From positions 1-12,568 of the forward strand of contig ONVB01000353.1 in the NCBI GenBank assembly GCA_900321145.1: DNA of 12,568 nucleotides. The letters are read 5' to 3'. Under the pieces are notes generated by a model, which was given only the letters and a program-made list of their open reading frames with translations, was not told the origin of the DNA and ran no database searches. A program made the position numbers and the translations under genes. How positions within the stretch are numbered: the first letter of the stretch is position 1; each line of letters starts with the position of its first letter. The DNA is from an uncultured Eubacteriales bacterium. Its GTDB lineage: Bacteria > Bacillota > Clostridia > Lachnospirales > Lachnospiraceae. Positions 1 through 6,817 of the stretch are shown here, piece after piece.

Positions 1-783
1 ATCTACGGTAAGGGCATTCATTATCGCATCCTTTGTTATGATATCTCTCGGCCTGATGTTCTGACGGTACATCTCCATAACAGCATAGCCTGCCCTCTTC
101 GCAAGCTTAAGTCTCTCACTGTATACGGCAGGTATAGTGCCGTTGCCCGGAAGTCCCATACCGAGCGCTTCGGTAAGGCAGTTCATGGAATTGGCGGTAT
201 ACATACCTGAACATGAACCTGCAGTCGGGCAGGTGTGGCACTCATAATCATATACATCATTTTCATCCATCTTGCCTGCGGCATAAGCACCTACGGCTTC
301 AAACATAGATGAAAGAGATGTCTTTCTTCCCTTTACATGGCCTGCAAGCATGGGGCCGCCGGAAACAAAGACCGTCGGAACATTTACCCTTGCAGCAGCC
401 ATAAGAAGGCCGGGAACGTTTTTATCACAGTTGGGTATCATTACGAGAGCGTCAAACTGGTGCGCTGTAGCCATGCACTCGGTAGAGTCTGCGATCAGGT
501 CTCTGGTGACGAGAGAATACTTCATACCTATATGTCCCATCGCTATACCGTCGCAGACAGCAATGGCAGGGAACATAACAGGCACTCCGCCTGCTTCTGC
601 CACGCCAAGCTTAACGGCCTGGGCTATCTTGTCAAGGTTCATGTGTCCTGGAACGATCTCGTTGTAGGAGCACACGATACCTACCATAGGCTTTTTCATC
701 TCCTCATCGGTCATACCGAGAGCATTGAACAGACTTCTGTGCGGTGCTTGCTGCATGCCGCTTTTTACATTGTCACTCTTCAT
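1..783 (-). CDS. ilvD: Dihydroxy-acid dehydratase IlvD (N-terminal 261 residues, runs off the left edge)
   Basis: Dehydrates 2,3-dihydroxy acids to 2-keto acids in isoleucine and valine synthesis; cytoplasmic Fe-S enzyme. The reading frame is open from ATG at 783 to the window edge, giving 261 of an expected roughly 550-560 residues, so the C-terminal half is outside. The IlvD/Edd signature CDKNVPGLLMA is at residues 119-129 and SCSGMYTANSMN at 190-201. Likely cluster cysteines are C119 and C191, with C77 (AVCDGIAMGH) a candidate third. D78, D120 and K121 match the family's magnesium site. NEIVPGH (41-47) has Gly where [2Fe-2S]-type enzymes carry a Cys, so a [4Fe-4S] type like E. coli is inferred. 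The start has AAAGGAAG about 10 nt upstream. The gene follows the ftsZ terminator and has its own promoter, so it is a separate unit. Confidence 0.95.
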   Translation of the reverse strand, partial: MKSDNVKSGMQQAPHRSLFNALGMTDEEMKKPMVGIVCSYNEIVPGHMNLDKIAQAVKLGVAEAGGVPVMFPAIAVCDGIAMGHIGMKYSLVTRDLIADSTECMATAHQFDALVMIPNCDKNVPGLLMAAARVNVPTVFVSGGPMLAGHVKGRKTSLSSMFEAVGAYAAGKMDENDVYDYECHTCPTAGSCSGMYTANSMNCLTEALGMGLPGNGTIPAVYSERLKLAKRAGYAVMEMYRQNIRPRDIITKDAIMNALTVD

Positions 784-882
784 AATGCACTACTTCCTTT
801 CGTATGTCTATTTCATATATCAATGCATTTATAACCCGCTTTAAGCATACAAAAACCACACGCTAAAGCGCAATTAAGGTGT

Positions 883-911
883 ATTTTATCATTATTGATA
901 GTTTAATGCAA
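883..911 (-). promoter_or_regulatory. Candidate ilvD promoter
   Basis: On the minus strand TTGCAT (911-906) is followed after 17 nt by TAAAAT (888-883), with TGA directly before the -10, giving an extended -10. It starts just after the T-run of the ftsZ terminator. Predicted transcription starts near 876, leaving a leader of about 90 nt before the ilvD ATG. That leader contains a small inverted repeat, CGCTTTAGCG (870-861), of unknown meaning. The assignment rests on motif match and position only. Confidence 0.5.
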
Positions 912-912
912 C

Positions 913-951
913 AAAAAAATGGTCCGGAGAAGAACTTATCTCCGAACCATT
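913..951 (-). terminator. Factor-independent terminator after ftsZ
   Basis: Two 13-nt arms (951-939 and 930-918) flank an 8-nt loop and are followed by a T-run on the minus strand (919-913). One pair is G-U in the minus-strand RNA but would be a C-A mismatch in plus-strand RNA, which supports minus-strand function. It begins 14 nt after the ftsZ stop codon and separates the division cluster from ilvD. Confidence 0.88.
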
Positions 952-964
952 CATTCACTTTTTA

Positions 965-2227
965 TTAACCTCTTTTAAGGAAATCAGGTATCTTTATGCC
1001 CGAGCTGTTTGAAGACTGGGGCTTAGCTGCCTGAGTCGCCTGCGGACGTGCTGTCTGCGCTGTCTGTGTTGCCTGAGGACGAGCGGCTACTGCAGGTCTT
1101 ACTGTCTGTGTGGGCTGCGGCTTGCTGAGGAAATCAGGCTTTGTAACCGTTGCCTGAGGTCTTGAATTCGGAACGGAAGGCGCTGCCTGAACCTGAGACT
1201 GAGTCACTGCCGGCTTAGCCTGAGGTCTTGAAGATGTAGGTACATTGACTGCCGTATTGCCTGTTGCTATAGCCATACCATCCTGAATACCCGTAGCAAT
1301 TATGGTTATGCATACATCCTCGCCCATCACATCATTGTCAACAGTACCGAAGATGATGTTGGCTGTATCACCGGCTACCTCGGTAAGGTAGGTGATAGCA
1401 TCGTATGCTTCAACTATTCCTATATTGCCGGAGAAGTTGACGATAATATCGGTTGCTCCGGAAACCGTAGTCTCGAGCAGCGGGCTGTCCATAGCTGACT
1501 TGATGGCATCTACGGCCTTGTTGTCACCGCTTGCACGACCTATACCTATATGAGCTATACCCTTATCTCTCATGACTGTCTGGATATCTGCGAAGTCAAG
1601 GTTGATAAGTCCGGGCTTGTTGATAAGGTCGGTCACACCCTGTACGCCCTGCTGAAGGACCTCATCCGCCTTCTTCAAAGCATCGGGTATGCTTGTACGC
1701 TTATCACATATCTGAAGAAGCTTGTCGTTCGGGATCACGATAAGTGTATCCACGTTCTCCTTAAGCTTTGCTATCCCGTTGATGGCGTTGTTCATACGCG
1801 GCTTACCTTCGAAGGTGAAGGGCTTGGTTACCACGCCTACCGTAAGTATGCCTAAATTTCTTGCGATCTCCGCTACTACCGGAGCTGCACCTGTACCGGT
1901 ACCGCCGCCCATACCGCAGGTTACAAATACCATATTGGCATCCTTCATGATGTCAGTGATCTCCTCGCGGTTCTCTTCTACCGCGCTGGCACCTACTTCA
2001 GGCTTAGCACCCGCACCGAGACCCTTGGTGAGCTTCTCACCTATCTGAATCTTTGTGGTGGCACGGCTCTGTGAAAGAATCTGCTTATCTGTATTTATCG
2101 CGATAAGCTCAACACCCTCCACATTCTCATCGATCATTCTGTTGACTGCGTTGTTACCGGCACCGCCGACTCCTATGACAAGGATTCTTGCGGGCGTTTT
2201 CTCGTCGTTTGATTTAATCTCTAACAA
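965..2227 (-). CDS. ftsZ: Cell division GTPase FtsZ
   Basis: Tubulin-like GTPase that polymerises into the Z ring and organises septal wall synthesis. Of 420 residues, the GTPase core spans about 12-325. Nucleotide-binding GVGGAGNNAVNRM is at 19-31, the tubulin signature GGGTGTGAAP at 107-116, and the T7 catalytic loop NLDFADI at 209-215. A Pro/Gln/Ala-rich linker (about 326-409) carries four RPQA[T/K] repeats. The conserved C-terminal peptide IKIPDFLKRG closes the protein and normally binds FtsA, SepF or ZapA-type partners. A second PDFL motif sits in the linker at 364-367. The start is TTG: a strong AAGGAGG lies 8 nt upstream, the first internal Met falls inside the P-loop region, and no ATG precedes it after the in-frame stop. 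It has its own promoter and terminator. ftsA, often the upstream neighbour, is absent here. Confidence 0.98.
   Translation of the reverse strand: MLEIKSNDEKTPARILVIGVGGAGNNAVNRMIDENVEGVELIAINTDKQILSQSRATTKIQIGEKLTKGLGAGAKPEVGASAVEENREEITDIMKDANMVFVTCGMGGGTGTGAAPVVAEIARNLGILTVGVVTKPFTFEGKPRMNNAINGIAKLKENVDTLIVIPNDKLLQICDKRTSIPDALKKADEVLQQGVQGVTDLINKPGLINLDFADIQTVMRDKGIAHIGIGRASGDNKAVDAIKSAMDSPLLETTVSGATDIIVNFSGNIGIVEAYDAITYLTEVAGDTANIIFGTVDNDVMGEDVCITIIATGIQDGMAIATGNTAVNVPTSSRPQAKPAVTQSQVQAAPSVPNSRPQATVTKPDFLSKPQPTQTVRPAVAARPQATQTAQTARPQATQAAKPQSSNSSGIKIPDFLKRG
1152..1232. repeat. 15-bp direct repeats in the FtsZ linker coding region
   Basis: The 15-mer GCCTGAGGTCTTGAA occurs exactly at 1152-1166 and 1218-1232 on the plus strand. 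It encodes the SRPQA part of the linker repeats. Two further, diverged RPQAT copies lie at residues 383-387 and 394-398. This suggests the disordered linker grew by short tandem-like duplication. The linker length could therefore vary between strains. Confidence 0.6.
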
Positions 2228-2235
2228 GGTCTCGT

Positions 2236-2242
2236 CCTCCTT
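2236..2242 (-). promoter_or_regulatory. Ribosome binding site that fixes the TTG start of ftsZ
   Basis: AAGGAGG on the minus strand is a near-perfect match to the 16S rRNA tail. It sits exactly 8 nt before the TTG at 2227. With no in-frame ATG between the upstream in-frame TAG and the P-loop, this site decides the start. Confidence 0.85.
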
Positions 2243-2284
2243 AATATATATCCTCTTTACCTATAAAAATGCAATATTAGTTGT

Positions 2285-2313
2285 ATAATAGCTTTTTTCA
2301 TCACAAAATTCAA
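2285..2313 (-). promoter_or_regulatory. Candidate ftsZ promoter
   Basis: TTGAAT (2313-2308), a 17-nt spacer and TATTAT (2290-2285) on the minus strand match a vegetative sigma promoter at 4/6 and 5/6 positions. It lies in the AT-rich gap between ftsQ and ftsZ, with a predicted start near 2278 and a leader of about 50 nt. No terminator is visible after ftsQ, so ftsZ may be fed both by readthrough from the operon and by this promoter. Confidence 0.65.
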
Positions 2314-2340
2314 TACTTAATTTCATTTTTTTGACGTTCG

Positions 2341-3225
2341 CTATTTTCTGCTGAAGCTTGCTGTTGCTCCCGAAGTCCTGTAATCCTTCATATACAGAAT
2401 GCCCTTCATGCCGTTTAGCTGATCTAAGATAGATCCGAGGTTCATAAGCTGAACAGCTATATAGTCTCCTCTTCCGAGTTCTACCGTTACATCTCCGCAG
2501 GTAAGTTCGATCTCATCCTCCGGGGTAAACTTTATCCCGTCCAAGTCGATCCCGTATTTTTCCACAAGCTGGGTTATGCTTAAAATATGCTGAAATCTGG
2601 CCGTGTCCGACACCGGGAGCCTCTCTCCCATCTCCCAGTTGTCGAACTTAAGGCCTTTTATACAAGGAACACCTTTGATAAGGTGATTACCCGCTTCAAG
2701 AACTATTCCGTCCTTGTCAAAGAACACATACCCGTTCATGTACTCCACACAGCCCGAGAGAGATTTCTCGTAGACCGTTACATTTACGGTATCCTTGCTC
2801 TCTATATCCACATCGAGTTTTGCCACGAAGGGGATTGATTTTATCGGATGCATTTTGATGTCAAGCTTCAATAAAAGTGTATTGTTGAGCGGGGCGCTTG
2901 CAAGCACCGCTTCCCTTACCACATCCTCGGAGACTACCTGATTTCCGGTCACGTTTATGGTGATGATCGTATGCGAATCAAAGAAACGATACGCAGCACC
3001 CAAAACTACGAGGATTGCCGCAAGGATCACTATGCCCTTATAGCTCCTCTTACCACGAACCTTTACCTCGTTGTCCGCGGGCTCCGAGCCGGCAGCCTCT
3101 GCAGTGATCCCGGATATATCTTCCGATACATCTTCCGTTATTTTTCCCGATGTTTTTTCCGTCATTTCTTCCACTGAAGTCTCCCCCTTTTTTAGTTCTT
3201 CAGTTTCAATAATCCCCTTTATCAA
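2341..3225 (-). CDS. ftsQ: Cell division protein FtsQ/DivIB
   Basis: Bitopic membrane protein of the divisome that forms a complex with FtsL and FtsB/DivIC and controls the septal synthase. Of 294 residues, the first 63 are a cytoplasmic tail rich in Glu, Ser and Thr. One membrane segment spans about 64-80 (GIVILAAILVVLGAAY). A POTRA-like region starts near 86 (TIITINVTGNQVVSEDVV), and the rest is the extracellular beta domain. The TTG start overlaps the ftsW stop (TTGA) with GAGGT 7 nt upstream, so translational coupling is likely. A second option is GTG at 3174 (residue 18), preceded by GGGGGAG at a 6-nt spacing, which would shorten the tail. The family call rests on topology, length and position between ftsW and ftsZ; the sequence is divergent, as usual for DivIB. 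Confidence 0.88.
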   Translation of the reverse strand: MIKGIIETEELKKGETSVEEMTEKTSGKITEDVSEDISGITAEAAGSEPADNEVKVRGKRSYKGIVILAAILVVLGAAYRFFDSHTIITINVTGNQVVSEDVVREAVLASAPLNNTLLLKLDIKMHPIKSIPFVAKLDVDIESKDTVNVTVYEKSLSGCVEYMNGYVFFDKDGIVLEAGNHLIKGVPCIKGLKFDNWEMGERLPVSDTARFQHILSITQLVEKYGIDLDGIKFTPEDEIELTCGDVTVELGRGDYIAVQLMNLGSILDQLNGMKGILYMKDYRTSGATASFSRK

Positions 3226-4370
3226 GCCTGTAACCTCACTTTTTCATAAGGATTACCCTGCCGTTCTACATTTAACAGTATTCCTATCTCCGCAAGATGC
3301 ATCAGCAGAGATGTACCGCCGTAGCTTACGAACGGGAGCGCCATTCCGGTGTTCGGCATAAAGTTGACCGCCACACCCACATTTATTATCACCTGCACCG
3401 CTATCTGACTTAAGACTGCGGTCACAAGCAATCCTCCGAATCTGTCCTTGGCATCCTGAGCTATATAATACAGCCTTATAACAAGCACCGTAAACAGGAT
3501 CAATACACACACAGCTCCAAATATACCGAGCTCCTCGCATATATTGGAAAAAATCATATCGTTATGCGACTCCGGCAGTATATTCTTCTGTATGCCCTTA
3601 CCGATGCCTTTGCCCATTAAGCCACCCGAGCCTACGGCATACAGTGAGTTTCTGACCTGATATCCGTTTTCTCCCTCCGGATGAAACCATGCATCGATTC
3701 TTGCACTTCTGTAAGCCATGGCCACAAGAAGTCCGATGGCACCGGCAACAAGAATTCCTGTATATAAGCCGAAGGCTTTGTAATTCTTCGTCGTTACGAA
3801 TACCATGATGACCACGATACCGGCACAGACTACTCCGGTAGACAGATTTTCCTTTGCTATGGCTCCCACCGTAAGCAGCTGAAGCGCCGTTGCCTTCCAT
3901 ATTCCCTGAAAAGACTGCATCAGCTTAGGATGACCGGAACAGATATTTGCCGTGAAAAGCGCTATCGCAGGCTTCGCAAACTCAGACGGCTGAAAACGGT
4001 GTCCCGCCACCTCAAGCCACCTTTTCGATCCGTTTACCTCGACACCGACAAACAGAGTAAGGACGCAGAGCAAAAGTGCGCCAACCATCAACACCCACGA
4101 GATCTTTCTCACAAACTCGTAATTGATATACGAGAGAATGAACATACCCACAAAACCGACAAGACAGTACTTTGCCTGACTCATCGCATAGTAATACGTC
4201 GGCTGTTCTTCTTCTATTGCGCGCACATAGCTCGTGCTGTATATCATCATGATCCCGAACAGACACAGTACGCCCACTACAAATGCAGTCTCGTAATCAT
4301 TATAGCCGCCCTTCGTTATCAGATTGATCGAAGTTGTGTTTTTCTTCTTTTTTTTGGAAAATATACCCAT
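3222..4370 (-). CDS. ftsW: SEDS peptidoglycan polymerase FtsW
   Basis: Polytopic membrane glycosyltransferase that polymerises lipid II at the septum together with a class B PBP. The 382-residue length is typical. A Lys-rich cytoplasmic N-terminus (KKKKK at 6-10) precedes about ten membrane segments. Family motifs are NGSKRWLEVAG at 113-123 with QPSEFAKPA at 127-135, HNDMIFSNICEELG at 269-282, and MPNTGMALPFVSYGGTS at 338-354. D271 in the second motif is the expected catalytic Asp. Extracellular loop KENLSTG replaces the more usual PDLGT. ATG overlaps the murD stop by one base (TAATG) with only a weak ribosome binding site, so it is probably translated by coupling. The sporulation paralogue SpoVE cannot be excluded by sequence alone, but the cluster position favours FtsW. 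Confidence 0.94.
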   Translation of the reverse strand: MGIFSKKKKKNTTSINLITKGGYNDYETAFVVGVLCLFGIMMIYSTSYVRAIEEEQPTYYYAMSQAKYCLVGFVGMFILSYINYEFVRKISWVLMVGALLLCVLTLFVGVEVNGSKRWLEVAGHRFQPSEFAKPAIALFTANICSGHPKLMQSFQGIWKATALQLLTVGAIAKENLSTGVVCAGIVVIMVFVTTKNYKAFGLYTGILVAGAIGLLVAMAYRSARIDAWFHPEGENGYQVRNSLYAVGSGGLMGKGIGKGIQKNILPESHNDMIFSNICEELGIFGAVCVLILFTVLVIRLYYIAQDAKDRFGGLLVTAVLSQIAVQVIINVGVAVNFMPNTGMALPFVSYGGTSLLMHLAEIGILLNVERQGNPYEKVRLQA

Positions 4371-5737
4371 TACTCAAATCCGTTCACGATATCCCTGAAC
4401 ATGTCTCCTCTTTGCTCGTAATTCTTAAACATTCCCCAGCTTGCGCAGGCCGGTGAAAGAAGGACCGCGTCTCCGGGTTTAGCTATCTCCCTCGCTCTGT
4501 TGAGCGCAGTCTCAAGATCATCCAGAAGCTCAACCTCGGTAAAGCCATGCTTAAAAGCACACTCCTTTATGATCTGCGCTGTCTGTCCTATAAGCAGAAG
4601 CTTCTTCACCTTACCGTCGAAGCTCTCTATCCAGTCATCGAAAGGTATCTGCTTGTCATATCCTCCACCTATAAGAACCGTGGGTCTCTTCATGGCTCTT
4701 ATACCCTTTATGGCAGCGTCGGGATTGGTTCCCTTTGAATCGTTATAATACTCCACATCGTCAAAGGTTCTCACATACTCGATCCTGTGAGGCACACCCT
4801 TAAACTCTCCGCAGACCTTCGCAATGGTCTTTACATCCGCGCCCATATAATAGCTTATCGCCACAGCGGCAAGCAGGTTTTCCGTGTTATGGTCTCCGAG
4901 AGGCTTGAAGTCCTCTCTGTCCATGACCTCATACCTTTCGGTATTATCCTCTAAAATAACTTTGCCGCCTTCGAGGTAGCAGCCGCCGGGCACCTTATGC
5001 GTGGCGCTGAAATATACCGCATGCCCCTTGATGCGATCCGCCCTCTTGACTATCTCTGCATCATCGTGGTTAAGAACGCAGAAATCATACTCCGTCTGAT
5101 TCTCATTTATCCTGAGCTTTGCATCTATATAATTCTCAAATGTATGATGCCTGTCGAGATGGTCCGGTGTCAGGTTTAAAACAGCAGACACGTGCGGCTT
5201 AAACGTCTCGATAGTCTCAAGCTGAAAGCTGCTGATCTCAGCCACTGTGTCGGATTCCTCCGTAGTCCTGTCACATATACCCGTGTAGGGCATACCAATA
5301 TTTCCGACCACATAGCTTTCCGGATTGCACGCCTTTATGATCTCACCGACTAATGTAGTAGTCGTCGTCTTTCCGTTAGTTCCCGTGATCGCAGCCACTG
5401 TACCCTTCTCATACAGCCACGCAAGCTCTATCTCACTGATTATCCTCTTTCCGGAATTCGCATATCTTACAGCAAAGTCTGCTTCAAGAGAAATGCCCGG
5501 GCTTATCACCATCATATAGGTGTCATCCGCAAGCTTATCGGTATACTCACCGAGCACTATCTGTATGTTTTTGTCACGGTACTCTTCACCGATCCTGTCT
5601 CTGACCGACTCCTCGGTCAGCGCACCTTTCTTATTCTCGTCAAACAAAATCACACCGCCGCCATTTCTGGCAATAAGCTTTGCGCTGTCAATTCCGCTTA
5701 TCCCCGCTCCGGCAACAAGTATCTTCTTTTCATCCAT
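4370..5737 (-). CDS. murD: UDP-N-acetylmuramoylalanine--D-glutamate ligase MurD
   Basis: Cytoplasmic ATP-dependent ligase that adds D-Glu to UDP-MurNAc-L-Ala. The 455-residue protein has the Mur ligase three-domain layout. An N-terminal dinucleotide-fold region (AGAGISGID, 9-17) binds the UDP moiety. The central domain has P-loop GTNGKTTT at 119-126, SSFQLE at 169-174, NLTPDHLDRH at 188-197 and the family's carbamylated Lys at K207 (YIDAKLRI). The C-terminal domain has HNTENLLAA at 283-291, PHRIE at 316-320, NDSKGTN at 332-338 and SPACASWGMF at 428-437. The ATG has AAAGGAG about 12 nt upstream, a slightly long spacing. It follows an 85-bp gap after mraY that contains a small hairpin, and it overlaps ftsW by one base. 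Confidence 0.97.
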   Translation of the reverse strand: MDEKKILVAGAGISGIDSAKLIARNGGGVILFDENKKGALTEESVRDRIGEEYRDKNIQIVLGEYTDKLADDTYMMVISPGISLEADFAVRYANSGKRIISEIELAWLYEKGTVAAITGTNGKTTTTTLVGEIIKACNPESYVVGNIGMPYTGICDRTTEESDTVAEISSFQLETIETFKPHVSAVLNLTPDHLDRHHTFENYIDAKLRINENQTEYDFCVLNHDDAEIVKRADRIKGHAVYFSATHKVPGGCYLEGGKVILEDNTERYEVMDREDFKPLGDHNTENLLAAVAISYYMGADVKTIAKVCGEFKGVPHRIEYVRTFDDVEYYNDSKGTNPDAAIKGIRAMKRPTVLIGGGYDKQIPFDDWIESFDGKVKKLLLIGQTAQIIKECAFKHGFTEVELLDDLETALNRAREIAKPGDAVLLSPACASWGMFKNYEQRGDMFRDIVNGFE

Positions 5738-5782
5738 TATTGATCAATTCTCCTTTCACCACCGCAAAGCACTCTTTCTTCT

Positions 5783-5796
5783 GTGCTGCTCAGCAC
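5783..5796. other. Inverted repeat in the mraY-murD gap
   Basis: GTGCTGCTCAGCAC can fold with arms GTGCT and AGCAC around a 4-nt loop. It lies about 46 nt upstream of the murD start in the largest gap within the operon. No T-run follows on either strand, so it is not a terminator. A processing site or mRNA stability element is possible, but nothing in the sequence proves it. Confidence 0.35.
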
Positions 5797-5822
5797 GCCG
5801 TATCACCCGGAACGGCAATCTA

Positions 5823-6797
5823 TTACAGCAGCGCAAGAAGTGCAATGATCGCAAGTATTGCCGTAGCAAGTGTAAACATAGTCACGACCTTAGTCTCCTC
5901 CCAGCCCGAAAGCTCAAAATGATGATGTATCGGTGCCATCTTGAAAAGTCTCTTTCCGCCTGTCAGCTTAAAGTAACCGACCTGGAGGATAACCGACACA
6001 ACCTCCGCAAGATATACAAACGCTATGATAAGTATGATAAGCGGCTGTCCGAGCATATATGCCGTCGAAGCCACAAAACCACCTAAAGCAAGGGAGCCCG
6101 TGTCACCCATAAATATCTTCGCCGGATGCACATTGAAGCAAAGAAAACCGAGAAGCGCCCCGAACATAGCCGAAGTCGCCACGCAGGTCGCACCTCCGCA
6201 GATAAGTCCGAATATCCAGAAAAATGCTGTAATGACAGCCGTTACGGATGTAGCCAGACCATCAAGTCCGTCCGTAAAGTTTGAACCGTTCGTCGTACCC
6301 AGCATCACAAAAAACATAAGCGGGAAGAAAAGCCATCCCGTGTCGACAACCTTTCCCGAAAAAGGCATCACTATCCTGGTTCCGACATCCGAAAACTTCC
6401 ATATATATATGCCGAACACAAGCATGATAACAAACTGACCGAGCATCTTCTGCCACGCCTTTAATCCGTCCGAGTTGTGCTTGGCTATTTTTAAGTAATC
6501 ATCGGCAAATCCGACCGCACCGTAGGCAAGAGTTGTGAGCAGGACCGGGAGCACGGTTTTCGCGTGGCCTTTTATAAATATAAGGCAGGCGAGCGTCATG
6601 GCTGCCAAGATGATCACTCCGCCCATGGTCGGCGTTCCCTGCTTTACCTTATGGCTTTCAGGTCCGTCCTCACGTATATTCTGTCCAAACTTAAACTTAT
6701 GCAGTACCGGTATAACAAACGGACTCGCGATCACCGTGACCGCAAATGCGATTATAGCCGGCATAAGAATGCTGTACTTTGTTATCGAGCTGATCAT
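5823..6797 (-). CDS. mraY: Phospho-N-acetylmuramoyl-pentapeptide transferase MraY
   Basis: Integral membrane enzyme that transfers phospho-MurNAc-pentapeptide from UDP to undecaprenyl phosphate, making lipid I. The 324-residue length is normal. Visible motifs are signature 1, SHKVKQGTPTMGG (48-60), the catalytic-site pair D99-D100 (FADDYLK), NFTDGLDGLA (173-182), signature 2, FMGDTGSLALGG (229-240), and the HHH of MAPIHHHFEL (287-296). About ten hydrophobic segments are spread through the protein. The ATG has a strong GGGGAGGA 7 nt upstream and begins 20 bp after the PBP stop codon. murF, often directly upstream of mraY, is missing here. Confidence 0.97.
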   Translation of the reverse strand: MISSITKYSILMPAIIAFAVTVIASPFVIPVLHKFKFGQNIREDGPESHKVKQGTPTMGGVIILAAMTLACLIFIKGHAKTVLPVLLTTLAYGAVGFADDYLKIAKHNSDGLKAWQKMLGQFVIMLVFGIYIWKFSDVGTRIVMPFSGKVVDTGWLFFPLMFFVMLGTTNGSNFTDGLDGLATSVTAVITAFFWIFGLICGGATCVATSAMFGALLGFLCFNVHPAKIFMGDTGSLALGGFVASTAYMLGQPLIILIIAFVYLAEVVSVILQVGYFKLTGGKRLFKMAPIHHHFELSGWEETKVVTMFTLATAILAIIALLALL

Positions 6798-6817
6798 TTA
6801 CTGTCCTCCCCTGTCTA

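Noticed and set aside
337..834. 165-codon open frame on the plus strand
   Set aside because: It is antisense to the start of ilvD, whose protein matches a known family throughout. The plus-strand product looks like no family and has no ribosome site.
784..870. Alternative ilvD promoters using TATGCT or TATAAA nearer the gene
   Set aside because: Their -35 matches are poor compared with TTGCAT-17-TGA-TAAAAT further upstream.
2971..3220. Degenerate TCTTCCG repeats as a repeat element
   Set aside because: They are explained by the low-complexity Glu/Ser/Thr codons of the FtsQ tail.
3930..4421. 163-codon plus-strand open frame across ftsW and the end of murD
   Set aside because: It is a shadow of two well-supported genes, with a His/Arg/Cys-rich composition typical of antisense reading.
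5520..6086. 188-codon plus-strand open frame spanning the mraY-murD gap
   Set aside because: It is antisense to strong MurD and MraY motifs and has no recognisable domain or ribosome site.
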